Shown here one piece after another: positions 18,605 through 26,658 of a stretch of 64,000 nt of DNA. This DNA is from JAOARY01 sp045345765. Its GTDB lineage: Bacteria; Bacillota; Clostridia; Peptostreptococcales; Peptostreptococcaceae. Below the pieces are notes generated by a model. The model saw only the letters and a program-made list of their open reading frames with translations. It made no database searches and was not told the origin of the DNA. Numbering within the stretch: position 1 is the stretch's first letter; each line of letters opens with the position of its first letter. The DNA lies in contig CP148265.1 in NCBI GenBank assembly GCA_045345765.1, forward strand, positions 1,674,001 through 1,738,000, in the 5' to 3' direction. Position numbers and translations under genes: made by a program.

Positions 18605-19218
18605 AAAAATGTTCCTCCCCCAATTAAAATAATTTAAATATAAATATGATATAAAATCTAATTAAGTACGATAATTCGTTTTTTGATATATTTTTTATTA
18701 TTATTAGATTTTATATACTTCCCCTAACAATATTATAAAGGGGAAAACGAATTTTTAAGTGCATTTTGTTAAAAAAATGTTAAGATTGCAAATTAAATTG
18801 CAGATTTAAAAATAAAATTGTATGCTTTAAATTCGCATTAATTTATTGTGATTATTTAAAATTAATATTAAAAGCTAATAAATGCAAGCTTTATAAATCA
18901 ACATAAATCAAAATTATATCATAATTTAATTTAAGGATAAAATTAAAAATAATTCTTTAAATTCTGAAAATTCCAAAAATAAAAAAGTAATTATCTGAAT
19001 TTTTAGTAAAAGAGAAAAGATATTTGCATCAAAATTTTCTTTTTTGAGATAAAGTGTTAAAGTAAAATGAAATTTATGATAAAAAAAATGAAATTTGATT
19101 AAATTTTATAAAGTTTATTAAAATTAATAAATTTTTAATCTTTGATTTTTTATTAAATTATTTATATATGGTATAATTGAAGAGTTATGCAGTTTATTTT
19201 AACGGTTAGGAGAATATT
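18605..19218. other. AT-rich divergent intergenic region
   Basis: A 614-bp spacer between nhaC and the murJ-like gene, about 80% A+T. A small imperfect palindrome (CCCCT...AAGGGG around 18720-18745) lies in the nhaC promoter region, and a TATAAT at 19172 is the likely -10 of the murJ-like gene. I see no ORF with a ribosome binding site and no recognisable RNA. Confidence 0.5.
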
Positions 19219-20772
19219 ATGAGTAAAGTATTCAAATCAGTTGTAATTATAATGATTGCAATGATTTTTTCAAAAATATTAGGTTTTTCAAGAGATTTGT
19301 TCTTAGCTTATTTTTATGGAACTTCATCTTTTACAGATGCATATGTTTTTTCGTTTATGTTGCCATCTGTATTGTTTGGTTCGCTAGGAATGGCACTTCT
19401 TACTACTATAATACCTATTTATAAGAAAATCTCAAAAGAAGATGGGGAAGTTAAGAGTAATAAATTTTTGAACAATGTATTAAATATCGCTGTTATTATG
19501 TCTATAATAATTTCTGTAATATCATATGTATATCCAGAATTTATAGTTAATACTATGTCTTCTGATATTGATCACAGAATATATCAAACAACGGTAGAGT
19601 TTTGTAAGATAATATTACTTGCAGTTCCTTTTATAATGATTCAATATGTATTCATGGCATATTTACAATTAAATGATAATTTTAAAATTCCAGCATTAGT
19701 TGGTATTCCATTTAATATAGTATTGATTGCATCAATAGTATTAGGTTCTATGTATAAGTCAAAAGAAATTTTGATTTATGGTAGTTTATTTTCTTTTGTT
19801 GCAATAGTTATATTTTTATATGCTAATATTAAATCATATGGATATAAGTTAAACTTCAAGATAGATTTTAAGGATAAAGATACTATAAAGGTTTTTAAGA
19901 ATTTAGCTTTTGTATTTGTTGGGCTAAGCGTTTTACAAATAACAACTATTTCAGATAGAGCCTTAGCGTTTGGTCTTACTAACGGAAGTGTATCAGCACT
20001 TAATTATTCAAATAGATTAAATGAGTTTATATTTGGTATATTTGCGCTTTCTATAATTACGGTTATGTATCCTAAGATGAGTGAACTATGTGTCAAAAAA
20101 GACTATAAATCATTAGAACATATAATTAGAAAATCAATAAATATAATAAGTATACTTATAGTTCCTATAGTATTTTTTATAATTTTCTTTTCAAATAATA
20201 TAATTTCATTTTTATTTGAAAGAGGTAGTTTTGATGTTAATGCAACAATTATAACTGCAAATGCTTTTAGATTTTACGCATTTAGTATATTAGGTTTTTC
20301 TTTTATAGATTTGTTTTCTAAAGTGTTTTATTCTATGGATGAAAGAAAAACGCCTTTGTTTGTAGGTATATTAGCAATTTTTATAAATTTAATTTTGAAT
20401 TATTTATTAAAAGATAAATTTGAAATTTCGGGAATCGCTATTTCAACAAGTGTAGCATCTATTTTGGGGGCATTAATACTTTTTGTACTAATAAAGCTAA
20501 AGACCAAGATTAAAGGTGGCAAAAAGCTTATAATTAATCTTATAAAGATATTTATAGCATCGTTTGTGATGTCGTATATATCATATTTTATAAGCATAAA
20601 ACTAGAGTCTTTTATATTTATAGAAAATAATCTTATAAATAAAGCATTAAATCTTTGTATAAGTGGAAGTTTTGGAGTTTTAATATATATAGGTTTAATA
20701 ATTATTCTAAAGGTAGATGAAATTAAGGAAGTTTTGGAGTTAATATTATCCAAATTAAAAATAAATAAATAG
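19219..20772 (+). CDS. murJ: MurJ/MviN-family lipid-linked precursor flippase
   Basis: A 517-residue member of the MOP superfamily with about 14 membrane segments. The N-terminus (FSKILGFSRDLFLAYFYGTSSFTDAYVFSFMLPS) is the typical MurJ start, with the conserved Arg and Asp. MurJ flips lipid II for peptidoglycan; related MviN proteins sit in surface-polysaccharide loci and may flip other lipid-linked sugars. Here the neighbours are manC at 9 kb and the SecA-module protein directly downstream, so a glycan-specific role is possible. The start follows TTAGGAGAATATT. The downstream gene begins 82 bp after the stop and may share the transcript. Confidence 0.9.
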   Translation: MSKVFKSVVIIMIAMIFSKILGFSRDLFLAYFYGTSSFTDAYVFSFMLPSVLFGSLGMALLTTIIPIYKKISKEDGEVKSNKFLNNVLNIAVIMSIIISVISYVYPEFIVNTMSSDIDHRIYQTTVEFCKIILLAVPFIMIQYVFMAYLQLNDNFKIPALVGIPFNIVLIASIVLGSMYKSKEILIYGSLFSFVAIVIFLYANIKSYGYKLNFKIDFKDKDTIKVFKNLAFVFVGLSVLQITTISDRALAFGLTNGSVSALNYSNRLNEFIFGIFALSIITVMYPKMSELCVKKDYKSLEHIIRKSINIISILIVPIVFFIIFFSNNIISFLFERGSFDVNATIITANAFRFYAFSILGFSFIDLFSKVFYSMDERKTPLFVGILAIFINLILNYLLKDKFEISGIAISTSVASILGALILFVLIKLKTKIKGGKKLIINLIKIFIASFVMSYISYFISIKLESFIFIENNLINKALNLCISGSFGVLIYIGLIIILKVDEIKEVLELILSKLKINK

Positions 20773-20854
20773 TAAAATATAACTAAAATACTTTAAAAAC
20801 CTTTTTGTTAGTGGTAAAATCATAATTAGAGGTTTAATAAACGGAGGTATAATA

Positions 20855-21460
20855 ATGGCAGAAAAATCTAGAGAATTTAGAATTGTAAGAAATGAATACG
20901 ACAAGAATATAGAGAAGACAAAATTTTTCCCAGAAGGAATAGCTAGTATAGAGTTTGATGTTAATTTAAAAAATTATGATGGTGATACTGTTATGACTTC
21001 AGTATATCATGTTGATTCTAAGTCAGAATCAGTACCTGTTGAAATAAAAGTAGTTGATAATGTTGCTAAGATATTCTTCAACAATCAAGGAAACTTACTA
21101 AGAGAAGGTATGTATGAAGTTAGAGTTAAGACAAGTGAAGAAAAGACGTTTAAGATTCCTTTTGTAATGGCAGTTCCAATTAAAAAAGACCAAGAGTTTT
21201 GGGATTTAAAATTCAAAGTAAATAATAGAAATAAAAACGAAAAACTTGTTAATCAAATATTAAATACACAAGTTCAGTTTTTAAATTTAGATAGTAGAAG
21301 TTTAATATTAAATAAGGATGTTAAATTAAATACATCTAGTCCTATGGGTATGAGACTTCAAAATAATAAGGATGCTTGGACTGAAGGTAGATATGAACTT
21401 AGAATAACTAAAGCTAAGAACAATGAACTTATATTCCAAAGATTCTATATAGTAAAATAA
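20855..21460 (+). CDS. Stand-alone protein of two modules shared with the SecA extension
   Basis: A 201-residue protein starting after ACGGAGGTATAATA. It has no signal peptide or membrane segment, so it is probably cytoplasmic. Module 1 (about 20-110) ends GMYEVRVK...IPFVM. The KKDQEFWDLKF link and module 2 (about 115-201) end WTEGRYELRI...FYIVK. The same order appears at the end of SecA: GMYNVLVK...MPFMI, then DKDQNLWKIDLRF, then WPLGRYEFRV...HYKVV. I read these as homologous beta-sandwich modules. A partner, regulator or duplicate of the SecA extension is the natural guess. The gene ends at its own terminator. Confidence 0.82.
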   Translation: MAEKSREFRIVRNEYDKNIEKTKFFPEGIASIEFDVNLKNYDGDTVMTSVYHVDSKSESVPVEIKVVDNVAKIFFNNQGNLLREGMYEVRVKTSEEKTFKIPFVMAVPIKKDQEFWDLKFKVNNRNKNEKLVNQILNTQVQFLNLDSRSLILNKDVKLNTSSPMGMRLQNNKDAWTEGRYELRITKAKNNELIFQRFYIVK

Positions 21461-21467
21461 TAAAAAT

Positions 21468-21509
21468 AAAAGGTATAAAAATCATTTTATAATGATTTTT
21501 ATACCTTTT
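21468..21509 (+). terminator. Rho-independent terminator
   Basis: A 19-bp perfect stem with a TTAT loop and a long T-run directly follows the SecA-module protein. Confidence 0.92.
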
Positions 21510-21551
21510 TTATTTTATTACAGTTTTAGCTATGTTTCTATAACTATATTA

Positions 21552-21580
21552 TTGACAAAAATGGTTATATTATATATAAT
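21552..21580 (+). promoter_or_regulatory. Consensus sigma-A promoter with long leader (DUF1508 gene)
   Basis: A perfect TTGACA at 21552-21557 and a perfect TATAAT at 21575-21580 are separated by 17 bp. The leader to the ATG at 21782 is about 195 nt and carries two copies of ACATAATGTA (21631, 21679). Confidence 0.85.
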
Positions 21581-21781
21581 TTATTGAGATTAACATTTTT
21601 ATTGATAATTTATTTTTTCTTTTTTTATAAACATAATGTATTATATCTTGAATCTAGTTTTAAAGATATGTTAATTGGACATAATGTAACTAGGCGATAT
21701 TATTAAAAGAATACAATACATATTATATAGTTTGAAAATTATGAGTATGTATTAGATTATTTTAACAAAGGAGAGATAAGT

Positions 21782-22144
21782 ATGGGTAAGTTTATGGTAA
21801 TGGAGAATGACAAAAAGCAATGGTGGTTTAATTTGGAAGCAAATAATAACAAAACTATTGGGACTTCACAAATGTATACTTCTAAAAGTAATTGTGAAAA
21901 AGGAATTAACTCTGTTATAGATAATTGTGATGCAAGTATTGTAGACATTACGCAGGGAGATTCTGATAGTGGTTCTAGATATGAAATGTTTGAAGGTTCT
22001 GATAATCAATATTATTTTAGATTAATTGCAAGTAATGGAGAAAAGATACTTAAATCTGAAGGTTATACAAAAAAAACTAATTGTAAAAATGGAATTAACT
22101 CTGTTAGAGATAATGCATTAAATGCAGAAATAGTATATAAATAA
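21782..22144 (+). CDS. DUF1508 (YegP-like) tandem-domain protein
   Basis: A small soluble protein of 120 residues made of two copies of the DUF1508 fold. Copy 1 contains QWWFNLEANNNKTIGTSQMY and copy 2 contains YYFRLIASNGEKILKSEGY; each continues with 'K-x-N-C-x-x-GINSV-x-DN'. The family is widespread and its molecular role is not established. The start follows AAAGGAGAGATAAGT. It is a single-gene unit with a consensus promoter and a strong terminator, suggesting high expression. Confidence 0.88.
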   Translation: MGKFMVMENDKKQWWFNLEANNNKTIGTSQMYTSKSNCEKGINSVIDNCDASIVDITQGDSDSGSRYEMFEGSDNQYYFRLIASNGEKILKSEGYTKKTNCKNGINSVRDNALNAEIVYK

Positions 22145-22145
22145 T

Positions 22146-22197
22146 AAAAAAATTGCTTAAAAATAATTTACAAATTATTTTTAAGCAATTTTTTTAT
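22146..22197. terminator. Bidirectional terminator
   Basis: A long perfect stem (AAAAAATTGCTTAAAAATAA with its complement) lies between convergent genes, with A- and T-tracts on the two sides. It touches the stop of the sigma-factor gene. Confidence 0.9.
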
Positions 22198-22832
22198 TAA
22201 AATAAAGATATATTATTTTTTAATTTACCAATAAGTTTTTTCTTTGTGTATAGAAGTTTTCTATATTTTATATTTTTAAATTTTTCGATTTCTTTTAATT
22301 GATAGTTATTAAGAAGATGATATTTGAATATTAATTTTTCATTTGCATCAAGGGTTTTTGATAGTTCTAATAAGTTCAAATCATTATTTATACTATCTTC
22401 AAATTCAATTGTTTTTGAGTTTAAGCTATCTAATTTTTCGTTAGTATCTAAATAGACATTTCTTTTTTTGTTAAGGCTATCTTTTCTTTTTAAATCAAAA
22501 TAAAAAGCATTAATCATATATTTAGCATACCCTATGAAATTATCATTTCTACTTTGATCAAATTTGTTTATAAGCTTGATTAAATGTAGATTACCTTCCT
22601 GGATTAAATCTTCATCTATGTATCCAAAGAAATGTTTAGAGCTTTTTAGAAGTAAAGGTTTTAAACAGATGATGATATCTTCTAATAAGTTTTTTCTTTT
22701 ATTTATTAACTCTTTTCGATTTTTATTGTTTTTTGTATTTAATATTTTAATATCTATTTTCTTTATATCAATTACGAAATTGTTTATTTGTATATGTTTA
22801 TCAAAGACACCCTTTTTAATATTTTTATTCAT
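22197..22832 (-). CDS. Sigma-70-family RNA polymerase sigma factor (alternative)
   Basis: A 211-residue protein with sigma region 2 (DEDLIQEGNLHLIKLINKFD, then NFIGYAKYMINAFYFDLKR) and region 4 (TLDANEKLIFKYHLLNNYQLKEIEKFKNIKYRKLLYTKKKL). Regions 1 and 3 are missing or reduced, as in small alternative sigma factors of clostridia. The start at 22832 follows AAAGGGGTCAAAA; the longer frame upstream lacks a site. No anti-sigma gene is adjacent. The N-terminal 40 residues are Lys-rich. Its targets cannot be read from the window. Confidence 0.85.
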   Translation of the reverse strand: MNKNIKKGVFDKHIQINNFVIDIKKIDIKILNTKNNKNRKELINKRKNLLEDIIICLKPLLLKSSKHFFGYIDEDLIQEGNLHLIKLINKFDQSRNDNFIGYAKYMINAFYFDLKRKDSLNKKRNVYLDTNEKLDSLNSKTIEFEDSINNDLNLLELSKTLDANEKLIFKYHLLNNYQLKEIEKFKNIKYRKLLYTKKKLIGKLKNNISLF

Positions 22833-22856
22833 TTTTGACCCCTTTTGAAAATCAAA

Positions 22857-22934
22857 AAAAACAAAACCCCTATAAAAATAATAACCGAACATATGTTTTG
22901 TTTCTAGTCTTTATTTTTTGAAGGTTTTGTTTTA
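22857..22934 (-). terminator. Probable terminator of the ABC transporter operon
   Basis: Arms AAAACAAAACC and GGTTTTGTTTT are separated by about 50 nt and, on the minus strand, followed by a T-run. It ends the ABC operon and overlaps the promoter region of the sigma-factor gene. Confidence 0.6.
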
Positions 22935-22944
22935 TAATGTATAG

Positions 22945-23100
22945 CTATTTATCATTTGATTTGTCTTGCATTACTTTATATCTATTTCCGCGTACATAAA
23001 AAGTTTTTGAGTTTTGATAAACATCAACAAAAACTGCATCTTCCTTTATATTTGTACCATCCTTAAAATAAACCTTAATATTTATTTGATTTTTCTTAAT
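22945..23100 (-). CDS. Possible small ORF without standard start codon
   Basis: An open frame of about 51 codons follows the ABC ATPase stop and ends in TAG. Its product (INIKVYFKDGT... FYVRGNRYKVMQDKSNDK) looks like real protein sequence. It has no ATG, GTG or TTG; an ATT overlaps the last base of the ATPase stop codon, and the upstream frame is closed by TGA 21 bases earlier. It could use the rare ATT start, arise by frameshift from the ATPase, or be a gene remnant. Confidence 0.35.
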   Translation of the reverse strand: MKKNQINIKVYFKDGTNIKEDAVFVDVYQNSKTFYVRGNRYKVMQDKSNDK

Positions 23101-23873
23101 TATGAAAATAAAGTTTGATCATTTGGGTTTTTAAATAACGCTAATAATTTTTCTTTAGTCAAATTATTAGTTTTTTTCTTATCTATATCAACAATAACTT
23201 TTCCCTTATCCATCATTATAAGTCTATTACCATAATCCAAAGCGTGTGATATATTATGAGTTACCATTAGAGAAGTTAGATTTTCTTCTTTGATTATCTC
23301 ATTAGTTATATCCATTACTTTAGTTGAGGTCTTTGGGTCTAGGGCTGCTGTATGTTCATCTAATAAAAGAACCTTAGGATTCATAAGTTTAGCCATAAGT
23401 ATTGCAATGCATTGTCTTTGTCCACCCGATAAACTCATTACCTTTGTTTCTAATTTATCTTCCAAATTAAGTTCAAATTCCTTTAGTTTTTCTTTATAAA
23501 ATTCTTTTCTTTTAGAATTTTTCATAAAAGATAGATTGAATCTTTTGTTTTTATTTTCTGCCATAAGTAGATTTTCAAACACAGTTAATTCTTCTACAGT
23601 TCCTAATTTAACATCTTGAAATATTCTAGTTATGTTTTGGCTTCTTTTGTATTCATCTAAAGAAGTAATATCTTTATCTTCAAGCAAAATCTGTCCGTTA
23701 CATGGCTTTATTTTACCACCGATTAGATTTAATAAAGTTGATTTACCCGCGCCATTGCTTCCAAGAACGCAGATAAAATCGCCTTGATTTATTTTGAAAG
23801 AAAAATCATCAAAAATCTGATGAGTTTCTACGTTGTTTGAAAATGATTTATCTATATTTTTAAGTTCAATCAT
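23100..23873 (-). CDS. ABC transporter ATP-binding protein (TrpZ/YufP-like uptake system)
   Basis: A 257-residue ATPase subunit. Walker A is GSNGAGKST at 38-46, the signature LSGGQ at 148-152, and Walker B VLLLDE ends at Glu173. It powers the permease encoded immediately upstream; the two genes overlap by one base (TAATG), with AAAGGAGGTTGCG as the ribosome binding site. This three-gene type takes up amino acids such as tryptophan in streptococci (TrpXYZ) or uncharacterised substrates elsewhere. The substrate here is unproven. Confidence 0.9.
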   Translation of the reverse strand: MIELKNIDKSFSNNVETHQIFDDFSFKINQGDFICVLGSNGAGKSTLLNLIGGKIKPCNGQILLEDKDITSLDEYKRSQNITRIFQDVKLGTVEELTVFENLLMAENKNKRFNLSFMKNSKRKEFYKEKLKEFELNLEDKLETKVMSLSGGQRQCIAILMAKLMNPKVLLLDEHTAALDPKTSTKVMDITNEIIKEENLTSLMVTHNISHALDYGNRLIMMDKGKVIVDIDKKKTNNLTKEKLLALFKNPNDQTLFS

Positions 23874-24769
23874 TACGCAACCTCCTTTGTATCTTTTATT
23901 AAAGGAGCTGAAGTTTTTAATTTTTTAGTTAAAGAGTTTTTTTTCTTGAATTTAAAATTAGGTGAAGATAATGCTATTACAACGATTATACAACTTATTA
24001 ATTTTAAATCACTTGGATTAAATCCAGCTCTTAATGCTATTAACAAACTTCCTCTATATAAAAATGAACCGATAAAACAAAGTAATGCTATATTTAAGCC
24101 TTTTATCTTTTGCTTTAATGAAAGTCCCATTATTATTGATGCTAAACCAATAACGATTATTCCTGTTCCCATATTGATATCGCTAAATCCTTGGTAGTAA
24201 GCCATCAAAGACCCCGAAAGAGCTATAAGACCATTTGATATACAAAGTGCTAATACTTTTATTTGATTTGGATTTCTTGATAAAGAAGATACCATTGTTT
24301 CATTATTTCCGCAAGCTTTTATCAAATATCCTAATTTAGTTTTAAAAAATAATGTAAAAAATATTGCTATTATCAAAGTTACCATTATACTAATAAAAAG
24401 TGGATTTTGTTCAAATAAATTATCATAATTAAATAATGCTATATTTGCTCTGCCCATTATTCTAAGATTAATTGAGTATAATGAAACCATAACAAGTATT
24501 CCCGATAATAAATTAGTTATTTTTAGCTTTACATTCAAAAATCCTGTTATACTTCCTGCCATAAATCCACCTACAAAGCTAAGTAAAACAGTTATTATAG
24601 GATTTATGCCCATTGCTAAGGTATTTGCAGTTATACTAGCACCTAATGTAAATGTACCATCTGCCGAAAGGTCAGGGAAATCAAGGATTTTGTAAGTTAT
24701 ATACACTCCCATAACCATTATTGAAAATATAAGACTTTGTATCAAAAGTCCAGAGATTAAATCGTTCAT
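23873..24769 (-). CDS. ABC transporter permease (TrpY/YufQ-like)
   Basis: A 298-residue permease with about 8-9 membrane segments. It belongs to the branched-chain-amino-acid-type permease group by the segment DFPDLSADGTFTLGASITAN, typical of the uptake systems that pair with ABC_sub_bind lipoproteins. It is the second gene of a lipoprotein-permease-ATPase operon, starting 22 bp after the lipoprotein stop. Confidence 0.9.
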   Translation of the reverse strand: MNDLISGLLIQSLIFSIMVMGVYITYKILDFPDLSADGTFTLGASITANTLAMGINPIITVLLSFVGGFMAGSITGFLNVKLKITNLLSGILVMVSLYSINLRIMGRANIALFNYDNLFEQNPLFISIMVTLIIAIFFTLFFKTKLGYLIKACGNNETMVSSLSRNPNQIKVLALCISNGLIALSGSLMAYYQGFSDINMGTGIIVIGLASIIMGLSLKQKIKGLNIALLCFIGSFLYRGSLLIALRAGFNPSDLKLISCIIVVIALSSPNFKFKKKNSLTKKLKTSAPLIKDTKEVA

Positions 24770-24791
24770 ATATTATGTTTTCCTTTCGTTC

Positions 24792-25793
24792 TTATTTAGA
24801 ACTTATTAATTTAGCTTGATCTAATAGTTCTTTTTCTGGGCTTAAATTAAGTTCTTTTAACACATCTTCATTTATTATAAGTGTTGGCTTATCTAATGAT
24901 GATACAGGTAATTTAGATATTTCTTTGCCATCTAATATATCTGCTGCCATCGTTCCTGTTTGTTTACCAAGTTCAAAATAATCAATACCAAAGCAAGCTA
25001 ATGCACCTTTTTGAATCATTGGTTCATCACATCCAATTAATGCAATATTTTTTTTGCTAGCTGTTTTTGCTATTATAGGAAGTGATGATGCTACCATATT
25101 ATCTGATGGTAAGAATATAAAATCAACTTCATCTATTTTTGAACTAACAGCCATTTGAACTTCTGATGTGTTTGTTATGGGAATCTTTATTATATTTAAA
25201 TCAAGTTCCTTAGATAATTCTAATGCCATATCTAATTGTTTCTTTGTATTTACTTCACTTGTATTGTAAACAAAACCAACATTTTTACTATCTTTTATTA
25301 ATGTTTTACCAAGTATTAAGTTTTTCTTGATATCAACCATATCTGTTGTTCCTGTTATATTTTCTTCTGGTTCATTGGAATTTTTAAGTAGATTTGAACT
25401 TATAGGATCTGTTACTGCTGTAAAAAGTATAGGAATATCTTTAGTTGCATTTTTAACACTTTGTGCAGAAGGTGTTGATATTGCTAGTATCAAATCTTTT
25501 TTATCTGATATAAAATTATTAGCAATTGTTGATGTTAATGCCATATCACCTTGTGCTATTTGAAGGTCTACATCAATTTTGTCCTTTGTATACCCTCTGT
25601 TAGAAAGTTCTTTTAAGAACCCTTCTCTTGCCATATCAAGTGCATCATGTTCTACGATTTGACTTATTCCTATTTTAATTTTTTGATCCTCTGATTTTGA
25701 TTCTTGATTTTTGCATCCACTAAATAGACCTAGACTAAGAGTTAAAATAAGTCCTAGGGATACTAATTTTTTAGAAAGGTTTTTACCTACCAT
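24792..25793 (-). CDS. ABC transporter substrate-binding lipoprotein (TrpX-like)
   Basis: A 333-residue lipoprotein of the ABC_sub_bind family. The ATG at 25793 follows ATGGAGGATGGTAGC; a longer frame upstream is not supported. The lipobox is LFSGC with Cys27 as the lipidated residue. Two periplasmic-binding lobes follow (KIKIGISQIVEHDALDMAREGF..., ILFTAVTDPISSNLLKN, FIFLPSDNMVASSLPII). It is the first gene of the operon, with a consensus promoter and a repeat-containing leader. Tryptophan or another aromatic amino acid is the best guess from family knowledge. Confidence 0.9.
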   Translation of the reverse strand: MVGKNLSKKLVSLGLILTLSLGLFSGCKNQESKSEDQKIKIGISQIVEHDALDMAREGFLKELSNRGYTKDKIDVDLQIAQGDMALTSTIANNFISDKKDLILAISTPSAQSVKNATKDIPILFTAVTDPISSNLLKNSNEPEENITGTTDMVDIKKNLILGKTLIKDSKNVGFVYNTSEVNTKKQLDMALELSKELDLNIIKIPITNTSEVQMAVSSKIDEVDFIFLPSDNMVASSLPIIAKTASKKNIALIGCDEPMIQKGALACFGIDYFELGKQTGTMAADILDGKEISKLPVSSLDKPTLIINEDVLKELNLSPEKELLDQAKLISSK

Positions 25794-25852
25794 GCTACCA
25801 TCCTCCATATTATTTGATTTGTTTTTTTTGATTAATTTTGGGCTCATGCCCC

Positions 25853-25896
25853 TTCTACAATTCTACAGTTTCTACAATTCTACAAATTCTACATTT
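25853..25896 (-). repeat. Five TGTAGAA repeats in the leader of the TrpX-like operon
   Basis: On the minus strand TGTAGAA occurs five times with UAG triplets 8-9 nt apart, starting about 10 nt after the expected transcription start. A GGGCATGAGCCC hairpin lies immediately 3' of the array. Confidence 0.8.
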
Positions 25897-25912
25897 AACT
25901 TTATAGTTTATT

Positions 25913-25941
25913 ATCATAGTGATTTTTTTTAATTTTGTCAA
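25913..25941 (-). promoter_or_regulatory. Sigma-A promoter of the TrpX-like ABC operon
   Basis: On the minus strand a perfect TTGACA (25941-25936) and TATGAT (25918-25913) are separated by 17 bp. The leader to the ATG at 25793 is about 110 nt. Confidence 0.85.
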
Positions 25942-26146
25942 CAATAAAAAATAATTTTTATAATATTTTGATTTATTTCTTATCTTAATAAAATGTAAAT
26001 ATTAAAGCATTAACTTATTATTTGTAAAATGTTATATTAATTATATAATTTAAAATAAAATAGAAAGAAGTGAGATTGATGAAATCAAATTTAAAATTGG
26101 ATAAATTGTATCAAATTATAGATTTTTTATAAAATGGGGTGGTAGT

Positions 26147-26470
26147 ATGGAACCAATTTCAGAAATAAGGCTTTTATTTTTGATTTGTATGTCTGTTTAT
26201 TTCACATTGGATGGACTAGAGTTTTTATATGATAAAAATAAACTAAAATCAAAAGATTTAGAATCAAAGAAGTTTTTTAAGGTCAAAAATAAAAATAACC
26301 TACGACTTTTTAATGCTTATTGGGGATTGTTTTTAGGAGAGATTATAAGAATTTTTATAATAATAGATATATCTAAAGAAATATTTTTATTAGATATAAT
26401 AGGAATAATAATATTTATAGCATTGTATTTCTTTGGTCGATTTTTATTTGCAAATCTTAAATTAAAATAA
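26147..26470 (+). CDS. Small integral membrane protein, unknown
   Basis: A 107-residue protein with about three hydrophobic segments (LLFLICMSVYFTL, LGEIIRIFIIIDI, IIGIIIFIALYFFGRFLF) and a basic loop. The start follows ATGGGGTGGTAGT. A 17-codon ORF (26079-26132, with AAGTGAG upstream) lies just before it and could be a leader peptide or chance. The right end of an insertion element begins about 20 bp after the stop. I do not recognise the family. Confidence 0.65.
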   Translation: MEPISEIRLLFLICMSVYFTLDGLEFLYDKNKLKSKDLESKKFFKVKNKNNLRLFNAYWGLFLGEIIRIFIIIDISKEIFLLDIIGIIIFIALYFFGRFLFANLKLK

Positions 26471-26489
26471 CAATTATAATGAGTTGGAT

Positions 26490-26658
26490 CTGAAACTCCC
26501 ATGCCTAAAGGCAAGGGGTTCTTAGGTACTAAATAACTTTCTTATATATCTTAAAAGAATATATACACTAATTATTTTCCCTAAGACTTTCACTATCAAG
26601 GATTTAAGTCAATCCATTAATGATAGTATACGGCTCGTTTCAAAACCGTTTTATAGTT
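26490..26658 (-). ncRNA. Candidate omega RNA (reRNA) of TnpB
   Basis: The 3' flank of tnpB up to the right-end hairpin is a non-coding stretch of about 170 nt. In TnpB systems this region is the guide-RNA scaffold, and sequence beyond the element end serves as guide. The call rests on position and on the terminal hairpin; an internal inverted repeat (ACTATCA...TGATAGT) supports folding. Confidence 0.5.

Noticed and set aside
25853..25896. TRAP binding site
   Set aside because: TRAP needs about eleven (G/U)AG triplets spaced by 2-3 nt; here there are five with 5-6 nt spacers.
26079..26132. 17-codon ORF before the small membrane protein
   Set aside because: It has a fair ribosome binding site but is too short to support by itself, and no attenuator structure follows.
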